Shown: piece by piece, positions 50,753 to 58,867 of the stretch
How the letters are laid out: every line of letters begins with the position of its first letter
Position numbering within the stretch: the first letter of the stretch is position 1
Source of the DNA: Microbacterium sp. SL75
GTDB lineage: Bacteria; Actinomycetota; Actinomycetes; Actinomycetales; Microbacteriaceae
NCBI RefSeq assembly: GCF_026625865.1
Contig: NZ_CP113067.1
Span: 868,001 to 932,000, forward strand
Direction: 5' to 3'
DNA: 64,000 bases
Program-made: the position numbers and the translations under genes
The notes under the pieces: generated by a model
What the model was told of the DNA's origin: nothing
Database searches by the model: none
The model's input: the letters and a program-made list of their open reading frames with translations, nothing else

Positions 50753-51633
50753 CGCGAACCGCCGCGCAGCTCCAGCGTGCAGCACTTGATGCCGCCGCCG
50801 CCGAGCAGCAGCTCGGAGAGATCGACCTTCACGGGGGTGTACCCGCGCTCGCGCAGCTGCGCCTCGAAGCCCACGGCGCGGGGAGAGATGATGACGTTCT
50901 TGCCGTCGCTGGCGGAGTTCAGCCCGAAGACCGCACCGTCACTGTCGGACACGCGGATGGCATCCGGGTAGCGCTCGCGCAGGATCGCCTGGCTCCGATC
51001 GTCGAACGCGTTGGGGAGGTAGGCGATGTTCGCCTTCTCGACGCCGCCGGGGCCCTCCACGGGATCGAGCACGGCGATCGCGGTGTCGAGGTGGTAGAAC
51101 CGAGGGTCGGTCAGCGTCAGCGACACGACCTCGCGCGAGAAGACCTCGCCCACCTCACGGTGGCTGTCGCCGGTGGAACGGAAACCCGTGCCGGCGAGGA
51201 TCGTGTCGCCCACGAGCAGGAAGTCGCCCTCGCCCTCGTTGACCTCGACCGGCTCGGCGACCTCGAAGCCGTTCGCGGCAAACCAGTCGATGAACGCGGG
51301 GGCCTCGGCCGCGCGCTCACGGAAGCGGAACTTGGGACCGTACGCGACCCCGTCGATCACGAAGCCGCCGTTGGCCGTGTAGACCATGTCGGGCAGTCCC
51401 TCGAGCGGGTCGATCAGCTCGATCTCGTGCCCGAGCTGCGTGTAGGTGTCGTAGAGCGACTGCCACTGCCGCACGGCGAGGTTCGTGTCGGTGGGGCGCG
51501 AGGGCTCCATCCACGGGTTGATGCTGTAGCTCACCGTGAAGTGCTCGGGGCGGCACATGAGGTACCGACGGTGCTGCTGCACGCGCTCGGCGGGCGTGAC
51601 CTCGGCGGGGGTGGCGACGGGGGTAGCGGACAT
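50749..51633 (-). CDS. ddaH: Dimethylarginine dimethylaminohydrolase family amidinotransferase
   Basis: 294 residues from ATG at 51633 with GAGGAGCAGAG upstream. The amidinotransferase fold is seen as CRPEHFTVSYSINPWM, DPLEGLPDMVYTANGG, EGEGDFLLVGD, FYHLDTAIAVLD (catalytic His) and GGGGIKCCTLELR (catalytic Cys). It removes dimethylamine from dimethylarginine to give citrulline, or acts as an arginine-type hydrolase. Coupled to rocD. Confidence 0.9.
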   Translation of the reverse strand: MSATPVATPAEVTPAERVQQHRRYLMCRPEHFTVSYSINPWMEPSRPTDTNLAVRQWQSLYDTYTQLGHEIELIDPLEGLPDMVYTANGGFVIDGVAYGPKFRFRERAAEAPAFIDWFAANGFEVAEPVEVNEGEGDFLLVGDTILAGTGFRSTGDSHREVGEVFSREVVSLTLTDPRFYHLDTAIAVLDPVEGPGGVEKANIAYLPNAFDDRSQAILRERYPDAIRVSDSDGAVFGLNSASDGKNVIISPRAVGFEAQLRERGYTPVKVDLSELLLGGGGIKCCTLELRGGSR

Positions 51634-51896
51634 CTCTGCTCCTCGGAGGAAAGGTGCGGCGGACGCTGTCCTGGGGCTCGGTGGCCCTTCGAACCCACGC
51701 GGCACCCATCAACTGCATGTGGCGCCGTGCGGGGAAAGGTCGGTCCGAGCACGCCGGTGTCATTGTCGCACGCGTGTGCGCGCGGAGGCGAGCGGCGCGA
51801 CGCGGCGGTCCGCCCTGCCGCCGGTGGTCCCGCGAGAAAGCCCGGGCCTCGCGCCTTGCGCGCGCGAAGAGGGTCGTCCCGCGAGACCCGCGTCCC
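51634..51896. other. Intergenic region before ddaH
   Basis: 263 bp between the GH51 gene and ddaH, both on the minus strand. It must hold the ddaH promoter, but I see no strong -10/-35 pair. The phrase GTCCCGCGAGA occurs twice (about 51827 and 51876). No reading frame in it has supporting evidence. Confidence 0.4.
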
Positions 51897-53411
51897 TCAG
51901 CCCGTGCGCCGCAGCGACAGCGCGATCCACGCGACGGGCGGGAGGGACACCGACAGGATGCCGTTCACCAGGCGCGTCTCGACCGCCCGCGGCCGCACCC
52001 GCTCGGGCTCGTCGAGGGTGTTCGCGGCACCGGGGTCGTCGTCGTGGAGGAGGTGGGTCTCGACGACCTCCACCTCGCCGAGGGCGCTGACGTCGATGTC
52101 GACGGCGACGGGGTGTTCGAGCCCCCTGTGGACGACGAAGACCGCGGCGGTTCCGGCCTCGTCGTCGACGGTGGCCACGGCATCCACCGCGGGCACCGTC
52201 CCGTAGCGGGCGGTGTCGAGCGTCGGGGCCTCGAGGGGTAGTCGCACCGCTCGCCCTCGAGCCAGGCGCGAGCAGATCGCGAAGGGGAAGAAGGTCGTCT
52301 GGCGCCAGGCGGGGCCGCCGGGCTCGGTCATGATCGGCGCGATGACGTTCACGAGTTGAGCGAGAGACGCCGACGCCACCCTGTCGGCATGCTTCAGAAG
52401 CGAGATGAGCAGACTGCCGAAGACCACGGCATCCAGGACGGAGTACACGTCTTCGAGCAGGCGCGGGGCGATCGGCCAGTCGTCGATGGCGGTGGGTTTC
52501 ACGGCATCCACGCGGTCGATGTACCAGACGTTCCACTCGTCGAACGAGATGCCGATGCGCTTCGTGCTGCCGCGCGCCGCGCCGACGTGGTCGGCGGTGG
52601 CGACGACCGCCTCGATGAAGCGATCCATGTCGACGGCGGAGGCGAGGAAGGATGCCGCGTCACCGTCGTGCTCCTGGTAGTAGGCGTGGCACGAGATCAT
52701 GTCGACGTCGTCGTAGGTGTGCTCGAGCACCACCCGCTCCCACTCGCCGAAGGTGGGCATCTGCGCACCCGACGAGCCGCACACGACGAGCTCGATCGAG
52801 GGGTCGAGCTGGCGCATGCCCTTCGCCGTGCGGGAGGCGAGCTTTCCGTAGTCGTCGGCGGAGCGGTGGCCGAGCTGCCACGGGCCGTCCATCTCGTTGC
52901 CGAGGCACCACACGCGCACGTCGAACGGTGCGGTGCGGCCGTTGTCGATGCGCTGCTGCGACAGCGCCGACCCACCCGGGACGTTGGCGTACTCGAGCAG
53001 GTCGATCGCCTCGAGCGTGCCGCGCGTGCCGAGATTGACCGCGAGCATGAGGTCGCTGCCGACGGCCTCGAGCCAGTCCGAGAACTCGTGCAGGCCGACC
53101 TCGTTCGTCTCGGTCGAGTGCCACGCGAGGTCGAGGCGACGAGGCCGCTCGGCGCGGGGCCCGACGCTGTCCTCCCACCGGAAGCCCGAGACGAAGTTGC
53201 CACCGGGGTAGCGGATCGTCGAGACCCCGAGTTCGCGGACGAGGGCGATCACGTCGCGGCGGAACCCGCGCTCGTCGGCTTCGGGGTGGTCGGGCTCGTA
53301 GAGGCCGTCGTAGACGTGGCGGCCGAGGTGCTCGACGAACCCCCCGAACAGGCGCCGGCGCACGGGGCCGATCGCGAAACGGGGGTCGACGGTCAGTCGG
53401 GCAGCGGTCAT
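51897..53411 (-). CDS. GH51 alpha-L-arabinofuranosidase, intracellular
   Basis: 504 residues, CGCGAGGAGCACCG before the ATG. The acid/base Glu is in VWCLGNEMDGPWQLGH and the nucleophile Glu in ISFDEWNVWY. N-terminal beta-sandwich/TIM-barrel order agrees with AbfA. No signal peptide, so it works inside the cell on imported arabino-oligosaccharides. It complements the secreted GH43-GH51 protein at the right edge. Confidence 0.93.
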   Translation of the reverse strand: MTAARLTVDPRFAIGPVRRRLFGGFVEHLGRHVYDGLYEPDHPEADERGFRRDVIALVRELGVSTIRYPGGNFVSGFRWEDSVGPRAERPRRLDLAWHSTETNEVGLHEFSDWLEAVGSDLMLAVNLGTRGTLEAIDLLEYANVPGGSALSQQRIDNGRTAPFDVRVWCLGNEMDGPWQLGHRSADDYGKLASRTAKGMRQLDPSIELVVCGSSGAQMPTFGEWERVVLEHTYDDVDMISCHAYYQEHDGDAASFLASAVDMDRFIEAVVATADHVGAARGSTKRIGISFDEWNVWYIDRVDAVKPTAIDDWPIAPRLLEDVYSVLDAVVFGSLLISLLKHADRVASASLAQLVNVIAPIMTEPGGPAWRQTTFFPFAICSRLARGRAVRLPLEAPTLDTARYGTVPAVDAVATVDDEAGTAAVFVVHRGLEHPVAVDIDVSALGEVEVVETHLLHDDDPGAANTLDEPERVRPRAVETRLVNGILSVSLPPVAWIALSLRRTG

Positions 53412-53461
53412 CGGTGCTCCTCGCGGTTTCGACGACGGTACCCCGGCGCGGGCGCCGCGCT

Positions 53462-53476
53462 AAACGTTTTCGAAAC
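53462..53476 (-). promoter_or_regulatory. AAACGTTTTCGAAAC palindrome upstream of the arabinofuranosidase
   Basis: Two overlapping palindromes (AAACGTTT and TTTCGAAA) sit about 50 bp above the GH51 ATG. Such CG-centred sites are typical of LacI repressors of sugar genes. No regulator gene is adjacent. Confidence 0.5.
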
Positions 53477-53578
53477 CCCGCGGAGGCGCCGTACCGCCGA
53501 GGGCGCGGTCGTTCGGCGAGGCCGCCGCGGACGCGGAGCGCGGGTCGGGCGCGGGTCGGGCGCGGGTCGCGGGGCCGG

Positions 53579-56500
53579 TCAGATGACCGACGCGCTCCAG
53601 GCATCGACGGCGCCGGAGCGGAACGCGCCGATCGACACCGCCTGCTCGCGCAGGAACGGCAGCAGCTCGAGGCGGCCGGCCGTCGTGACCTCGTCCGCGT
53701 ACACGGTGAGCGAGACATCGCCCGCGACCGTCTCGGCAACGGCCGCGCGCAGCGTCGCCACCGTCTCGGCGGGGCCCACGAGGCGCAGGCGCCCGGGGCG
53801 CGGGGCGACGACGAGGGTTTCGGCATCGCCGTCGGCGGCATCCGGGATGCCACCCGCCAGACGCTGCAACCACTCGGCGTCGCTCTCGACCGAGACCGCG
53901 ACCCCGCTGTCGCCCAGCAGGTGTCGGACGGCGGCGGGAAGACCCACCGGGGTACTGAGGCTGAAGGCCGAGCCCGAGCGCACCGCGGCCACCAGAACGC
54001 GCAGCACCGCCTCCCACGCGGCGTCGGCGGTGGCGCGCACGGCGACATCGACCGGACGGTAACGCCGGAGGTTGCGTTCGACGACCAGGCGCGACACGTC
54101 GCGGACGCGGCCGAACTCGCGATCCCACGCGACGGCGTCGGCGAGGGCGCCCCGACGGAGCCAGTCGAACGCCTCGTACGACAGGGTCGGTTGGGCCGCT
54201 TCGATCAGGGCCGTGATGCGCGAGTCGAGTCCGCGCAGGTGCAGGGTCGACGACGACGCCCCTCCTGACGACGGCCGCCACGATCCGAGGGTGACGAGAC
54301 GGTTCGGCCCGCCCGACATCGCCCCGTCGCCCACGGACGCCTCGCCCCACCCGCCGAGCGGCTCGCGCTGGATGACGGCCCCCGTCGAGGGACGGTTGAC
54401 CCGCAGCACGGCGGCCTCGACGGTGTCGAGCCAGAGCTCGAGATCGGCCTCGTCGCGGGTGTGGAGACCGGCGACGAAACCCGAGCCGATCGCGTTCTGC
54501 AGCTCGATCGCGCGTGTCACGGTGGGAGCGTGCAGGATGCCGAGCACCGGCGCCGCGACCGCGGCCCGGGTGAGGTGAGACCCGGCGGTGACGCCCGTAC
54601 GCACGCCCGGCGACCAGAAGCGGCCGGCCGTGTCGGGTCCGAGGTCGAGCTCTCGCGGTTCCACGAGCCAGCGTTCGCCGTCGCCGAGGACGGTCAGGGC
54701 GCGTCGCACCTCGCCCGCGGGTTCTTCGACGAGCGGACCGATGTCGGAGAGCGGGTCGTCGGCGGGACCCACACGCAACGACGAGACCGCGTCCTTGAGC
54801 TGCTCGGTGAACCACGGCGAGCGACCGACCGCCCCGACGAGGATGACGAGCGACACGGCCGTGGCGGCCTGGCCCGCTCGGGCGAAAGCCCCGGCGACGA
54901 TGTCGGCGACGGCGGCATCCACGTCGGCGGAGGGGGCGACGATCGCGACGTTGCGCCCGGCGGTGAGCGCCTGCACGGGCAGGGCCGGTCGCCAGGCGGC
55001 GAAGCGCTCGGCCGTCGTCCGGGCTCCCGCCAGCAGCACGCGGTCGACGCCGGGGTGGGCGATGAGCGCGCGGCCCGAGGCGTCCTCGTTGAGGTCGACA
55101 TAGGCGAGCAGGTCGCGCGGCACCCCCGCGGCCCAGAGAGCCTCGGCCACGACGGCTCCGCAGCGCCGTGCGCGCGGCGAGGGCGTGAGCAGCACCCCGG
55201 ATCCGGCGGCCAGCGCGGCGACGGCCTCGGCGGCGCAGAGCCCGACCGGGGCGTTCCAACGCGGGGCGACGACGCTCAGCCGATCGGGTACGAACACGGC
55301 CCCGGGCACGCGATCGAGCTCCTTCGCGGTGGCGGCGTAGTACGCGGCGGCGTCGACGGCCTGGCTCACCTCGGTGTCGGCCTCGGCGAGCAGAGCCCCG
55401 CCCTCGGAGGCGAGAACCTCGATCAGCTCGCCCCGGCGCTGCTCGAGGCTGCGTGCGACCGACTGCAGCACAGCGGCCCGGTCGGCGGCGGCGAGCGCAC
55501 CCCAGGGCTCTGCGGCGGTGCGCACGCGGTCGATGACCGCGTCGAGCCCCGCTTCGTCGTCGATGCGTCCCGCGGCGGCCGTGGCGTCTCCGGCGGTCGA
55601 ACCGGCGACCCGGCCGAGGGCGGCCATCGACCAGGCGCGGTCGGCGGGGAGCGTCGGGTCGGTGTCGGGCACATTGCGGAACCCGGGTGCGCCGCCCGCG
55701 AGTTCCGCGCTCTCGCGAGCCGAGAACACGGCGGTGTCGACGAAGGCCTGTCCGCCGAACAGCATCTGCTGCACGTCGGGGCCCAGAGCGGAGGTGTCGG
55801 CGGATGCCGCGGCCTCGCGCGCGATGCCCAGCACCGCCTGCGTGAGTCCGGGCTCGGCGGCGTCGTCGGCCGCGCGCTCGCGCAGGATCGCCGGATCGGC
55901 CTCGGTGTCGCGCTGCGGAGCGCGCACGGCGGGCGAGGGAAGGTCGGCTGCGGCCAGGGCGCGTCGAGCGCGGGCCGCGATGGATGCGGTCTCGGGGGCG
56001 TCCTCGGGCGTGCTCTCGTCGGGCTCATCCTCCGACGCGGGCACCGCCAGCGGCAGGTCGGGGGCACCGGCCACCGCGATCGCGTAGCGGGCGGCGAGGC
56101 GCGCGACGACGGCATCGACGTCGTCGGGGTACGCGGTCGGCGCCGTCCACAGGTGCCCCTCCCCCGGTGTCCACGGCGCGGTGTGCGGCACGGCGAGCGC
56201 GAGCTCGGCCCCGGCCTCCGTCGCGAGGGACAGGGCGAGGGCGGCACGTTCGGGGTCGGCGGTCGCAAGCTCCAGGGCGAAGCCCTCGATCCCCCTCGGG
56301 CTCAGGGCCTCGCGCAGGCCGCGCACGAGGGCGGCATCCACGTCGTCTCGAGCCGTGACCGCCGGGGCGAGCCACCCGTGGCGCGCCGCCGACACGGCAT
56401 CCGGGGTCTCGATGGGGGCATCGCTCAGACGCAGCGTCAGTCGGGCGCCGCCCTCGGAGGTGCGCACGCGCGCCCACGCCGACAGCTCCCGGACGGCCTC

Positions 56501-57277
56501 GGGGACCTCGGCGACCGCCGCCGGCAGCTGGACACCGGCCCGGAGCGAGGTGAGGCGCGGCTCCTCGAGCACGCGGGTGAGCACCGCGACGGTGAGATCG
56601 AGGTCGTCGCGTCCTTCGGCGACGAGGGTGACGTGGGTGCGCGCGGCGAGCGCATCGAGGAAGACCGGCAGCAGCCGCTCGGCCGCGTGCTCGACCTCGG
56701 CATCGAAGGCCCACGGCGACGGCGTGACCACGACATCGGAGATCGCGAGACAGACCCGCGGGACGTCCTCGCGCGAGAGAAGAGAACGGATGCCGTCGAC
56801 CCGGCGTCGCGCACCCGCGTCGCCCACGACGGCGGGACCGACGAGGCGCACCTCGACCGGTGAGCCGAGCGCATCGAGCGCGGGGCTGAGCCGCTCGGGG
56901 CGCGCGTCGAGCACGAGGGCGGCGAGGAGGTCGCGCAGCGCGCGGCGAGCGAGGGGTACGGCGGGACTCGGCAGGACGGGCGCGACGGCTCCGCCGAGCT
57001 GCAGGGCACCGCGGACGAACCACGGGAGAGACGCGGGGAGGTCGCCGGCGAGCCGGTGCAGCGCGGAGGCGGCCGAGGTCAGCGACTCCGGACGGGAGAC
57101 GCCGTCGACCGCTGCGGCCAGGAACGCCGCGGCGGCGGGGTCGGCGGGCAGTTCGCCACGACGCGGCACGGAGGCGGGGACCGTTCGTCGAGAGAACGTC
57201 GCGGCGACGCGAGCGGCGCGGGCCGGAAGGCCCGGAGAGAGCGCGGGAACGGGGGCGCCGGGGTCGTTCGTGCTCAT
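53579..57277 (-). CDS. PutA-like bifunctional proline dehydrogenase/aldehyde dehydrogenase, apparently inactive
   Basis: 1232 residues with the layout of PutA: N-terminal proline-dehydrogenase-like region, a linker, an ALDH domain from about residue 560, and a C-terminal ALDH-like extension. In the ALDH domain the catalytic Glu of the AETGG motif is replaced by Leu771 (ALTAGRN) and the catalytic Cys of GQRCSA by Ala805 (AGQAATA). The spacing between the two, 34 residues, equals that of E. coli PutA, so this alignment is safe. The cofactor Lys of AKP is Thr (LLTPSP), and the EVFGPVL Glu is lost (AAVAAPVL). The proline dehydrogenase part lacks the RLVKGA lysine (RLTLRLSDAPIE). The frame is intact, so it is a pseudoenzyme or a regulator. 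Confidence 0.8.
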   Translation of the reverse strand: MSTNDPGAPVPALSPGLPARAARVAATFSRRTVPASVPRRGELPADPAAAAFLAAAVDGVSRPESLTSAASALHRLAGDLPASLPWFVRGALQLGGAVAPVLPSPAVPLARRALRDLLAALVLDARPERLSPALDALGSPVEVRLVGPAVVGDAGARRRVDGIRSLLSREDVPRVCLAISDVVVTPSPWAFDAEVEHAAERLLPVFLDALAARTHVTLVAEGRDDLDLTVAVLTRVLEEPRLTSLRAGVQLPAAVAEVPEAVRELSAWARVRTSEGGARLTLRLSDAPIETPDAVSAARHGWLAPAVTARDDVDAALVRGLREALSPRGIEGFALELATADPERAALALSLATEAGAELALAVPHTAPWTPGEGHLWTAPTAYPDDVDAVVARLAARYAIAVAGAPDLPLAVPASEDEPDESTPEDAPETASIAARARRALAAADLPSPAVRAPQRDTEADPAILRERAADDAAEPGLTQAVLGIAREAAASADTSALGPDVQQMLFGGQAFVDTAVFSARESAELAGGAPGFRNVPDTDPTLPADRAWSMAALGRVAGSTAGDATAAAGRIDDEAGLDAVIDRVRTAAEPWGALAAADRAAVLQSVARSLEQRRGELIEVLASEGGALLAEADTEVSQAVDAAAYYAATAKELDRVPGAVFVPDRLSVVAPRWNAPVGLCAAEAVAALAAGSGVLLTPSPRARRCGAVVAEALWAAGVPRDLLAYVDLNEDASGRALIAHPGVDRVLLAGARTTAERFAAWRPALPVQALTAGRNVAIVAPSADVDAAVADIVAGAFARAGQAATAVSLVILVGAVGRSPWFTEQLKDAVSSLRVGPADDPLSDIGPLVEEPAGEVRRALTVLGDGERWLVEPRELDLGPDTAGRFWSPGVRTGVTAGSHLTRAAVAAPVLGILHAPTVTRAIELQNAIGSGFVAGLHTRDEADLELWLDTVEAAVLRVNRPSTGAVIQREPLGGWGEASVGDGAMSGGPNRLVTLGSWRPSSGGASSSTLHLRGLDSRITALIEAAQPTLSYEAFDWLRRGALADAVAWDREFGRVRDVSRLVVERNLRRYRPVDVAVRATADAAWEAVLRVLVAAVRSGSAFSLSTPVGLPAAVRHLLGDSGVAVSVESDAEWLQRLAGGIPDAADGDAETLVVAPRPGRLRLVGPAETVATLRAAVAETVAGDVSLTVYADEVTTAGRLELLPFLREQAVSIGAFRSGAVDAWSASVI

Positions 57278-57508
57278 GCCCGTCAGCCTAATTAGCGCGT
57301 GCGCGGCACCTCGGCGGCCCGCCGCGCAACCCGCGGATCGGCGGCCGGGTCGCAGCTCACGGGGGCCGAATCGCGTGTCCCCCGAATGGGCGACATATTT
57401 GCACTCTGATCAGAAATTCACAGGAATTCCTTCGCTTTTCGTCCGGGTCGTGTTTTCATGGCGGTGGGTACCCCGCCATTTATCCCCCTGGATGGAAGGT
57501 CACTCCAC
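57278..57508. promoter_or_regulatory. Divergent region before the secreted protease
   Basis: 231 bp between the PutA-like gene and the protease gene. The part 57390-57440 is strikingly AT-rich for this window (CATATTTGCACTCTGATCAG), with TTGCAC as a possible -35 and small palindromes CTGATCAG and GGAATTCC. It probably contains the protease promoter. The -10 is not clear. Confidence 0.4.
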
Positions 57509-58633
57509 GTGAACCGCATATCGAAAACCGTCGTGGGCGCCACCGCTCTCGGCCTGTTCCTGACCACCGCCGCCACCGCTCCCGCGCTGGCGCAGACCCC
57601 CACGTCATCGCCCGGCGCGGCCGTCGACGGAGTCGACGCCCAGCTGCTCGAAGCGATGGCGGCCGACCTCGGCACCGACGTGGCCGGAGCGCAGGACGTC
57701 CTGCGTTTCCAGGCCGACGCGGCCGGGACCGCCGACGAGGTCGCCGCCGTCTCAGGCGACGCCTTCGCCGGCACCTGGCTCGACGAGTCGACGCGCACCG
57801 TGTACGCCGCGGCGACCACGGATGCCGCTCGCGAAGCGGCCGCCGAGGCGGGCGCCGTCCCCGTCGCCGCGGAGCACTCCCTCGACGACCTCGAGGCGCT
57901 CGCCGCGAAGCTTGCGGCGAGCCCCGTTCCCGACGCGATCCCCTCGTGGTGGATCGACGTCGAGCAGAACGACCTCGTCGTCGACGTAGTGGCCGGCGGC
58001 GACCAGGCCGCGGCCGACTTCGTCGCGACGCTCGACGCCCCCGCGGGCGCCGTGCGCCTCGAGACCGGAGCCGAGGCCCCGGAGACCTTCGCGACGATCC
58101 AGGGCGGCATCGCCTACAACATCAACAACCAGAGCCGCTGCTCGGTGGGCTTCGCGGTGCAGGGCGGTTTCGTCACCGCCGGCCACTGCGGCGACGCGGG
58201 CGACAGCACCACCTACGGCACGTTCCAGGGCTCCTCGTTCCCCGGCAACGACTACGCCTGGGTCAGCACGCCCAACCACACCCCCGTCGGCTCGGTGTCG
58301 AACTACTCCGGCGGCTCCGTCGCCGTGAAGGGCTCGACCGCCGCCGCCGTCGGCGCGACCGTGTGCCGCTCGGGCTCGACCACCGGCTGGCACTGCGGCC
58401 AGATCCAGGCCTACAACTCCACGGTGCGCTACGCCGAGGGATCGGTCTCGGGCCTCATCCGCACCAACGTCTGCGCCGAGCCCGGCGACTCCGGCGGCTC
58501 ACTGCTCGCCGGCAACCAGGCCCAGGGCGTCACCTCGGGCGGCTCGGGCAACTGCTCGAGCGGCGGAACGACGTACTTCCAGCCCGTGAACGAGATCCTG
58601 CAGACCTACGGCCTGCGCCTGCTCACCAGCTGA
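57509..58633 (+). CDS. Secreted alpha-lytic-type serine protease (S1 family)
   Basis: 374 residues from GTG at 57509 (VNRISKTVVGATALG); GGAAGG lies upstream, and a longer ATG frame at 57458 is less likely. A signal peptide ends in PALAQT. A pro-domain (about 40-190) with alpha-lytic-protease pro-region character precedes the mature enzyme, which begins near IQGGIAYNIN. The triad is His in FVTAGHCGD, Asp in GNDYAWVS and Ser in EPGDSGGSL. Six cysteines suit three disulfides. It is a secreted endopeptidase that matures by self-cleavage. Confidence 0.92.
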   Translation: MNRISKTVVGATALGLFLTTAATAPALAQTPTSSPGAAVDGVDAQLLEAMAADLGTDVAGAQDVLRFQADAAGTADEVAAVSGDAFAGTWLDESTRTVYAAATTDAAREAAAEAGAVPVAAEHSLDDLEALAAKLAASPVPDAIPSWWIDVEQNDLVVDVVAGGDQAAADFVATLDAPAGAVRLETGAEAPETFATIQGGIAYNINNQSRCSVGFAVQGGFVTAGHCGDAGDSTTYGTFQGSSFPGNDYAWVSTPNHTPVGSVSNYSGGSVAVKGSTAAAVGATVCRSGSTTGWHCGQIQAYNSTVRYAEGSVSGLIRTNVCAEPGDSGGSLLAGNQAQGVTSGGSGNCSSGGTTYFQPVNEILQTYGLRLLTS

Positions 58634-58649
58634 TCCCCCTCCGGTACCC

Positions 58650-58691
58650 CGGTGCCCCGGTCGCCTCACGGCGGCCGGGGCACCGTTTTTT
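58650..58691 (+). terminator. Strong rho-independent terminator of the protease gene
   Basis: CGGTGCCCCGG (58650-58660) and CCGGGGCACCG (58675-58685) form an 11-bp GC stem, followed at once by TTTTTT (58686-58691). It lies 17 bp past the protease stop. Confidence 0.9.
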
Positions 58692-58863
58692 CGAGCCTCC
58701 TGTCCGGGATGCCGCGGTCACCTTACGGCGGCCGGGGCACCGTTTCCCCGTCTCCTGTCCGGGATGCCGCGGTCACCTCACCGCGGCCGGGGCATCGTCT
58801 TTGCCAGTCCCCTGTTCGGGATGCCGCGGTCGCCTTGCGACGGCCGGGGCACCGTTCGACTCC
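58659..58863. repeat. Four degenerate copies of a 56-bp repeat derived from the terminator
   Basis: The phrase GGTCxCCTxACGGCGGCCGGGGCACCGT begins at 58659, 58716, 58771 and 58828, so units are 57, 55 and 57 bp. Copies 2 to 4 are each preceded by TGTCCGGGATGCCGC or a variant (TGTTCGGGATGCC). Copy 1 is the terminator; the others lose the U-run and parts of the stem. The array fills the space between convergent genes. Confidence 0.8.
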
Positions 58864-58867
58864 GTCG

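Noticed and set aside
53579..57277. PutA-like gene as a frameshifted pseudogene
   Set aside because: The frame is intact over 1232 codons and codon usage matches neighbours. Only catalytic residues are lost, so a pseudoenzyme fits better than a broken gene.
58659..58863. CRISPR array or IS end
   Set aside because: Repeats are degenerate and have no regular spacers. They derive from the terminator, and no transposase is present.
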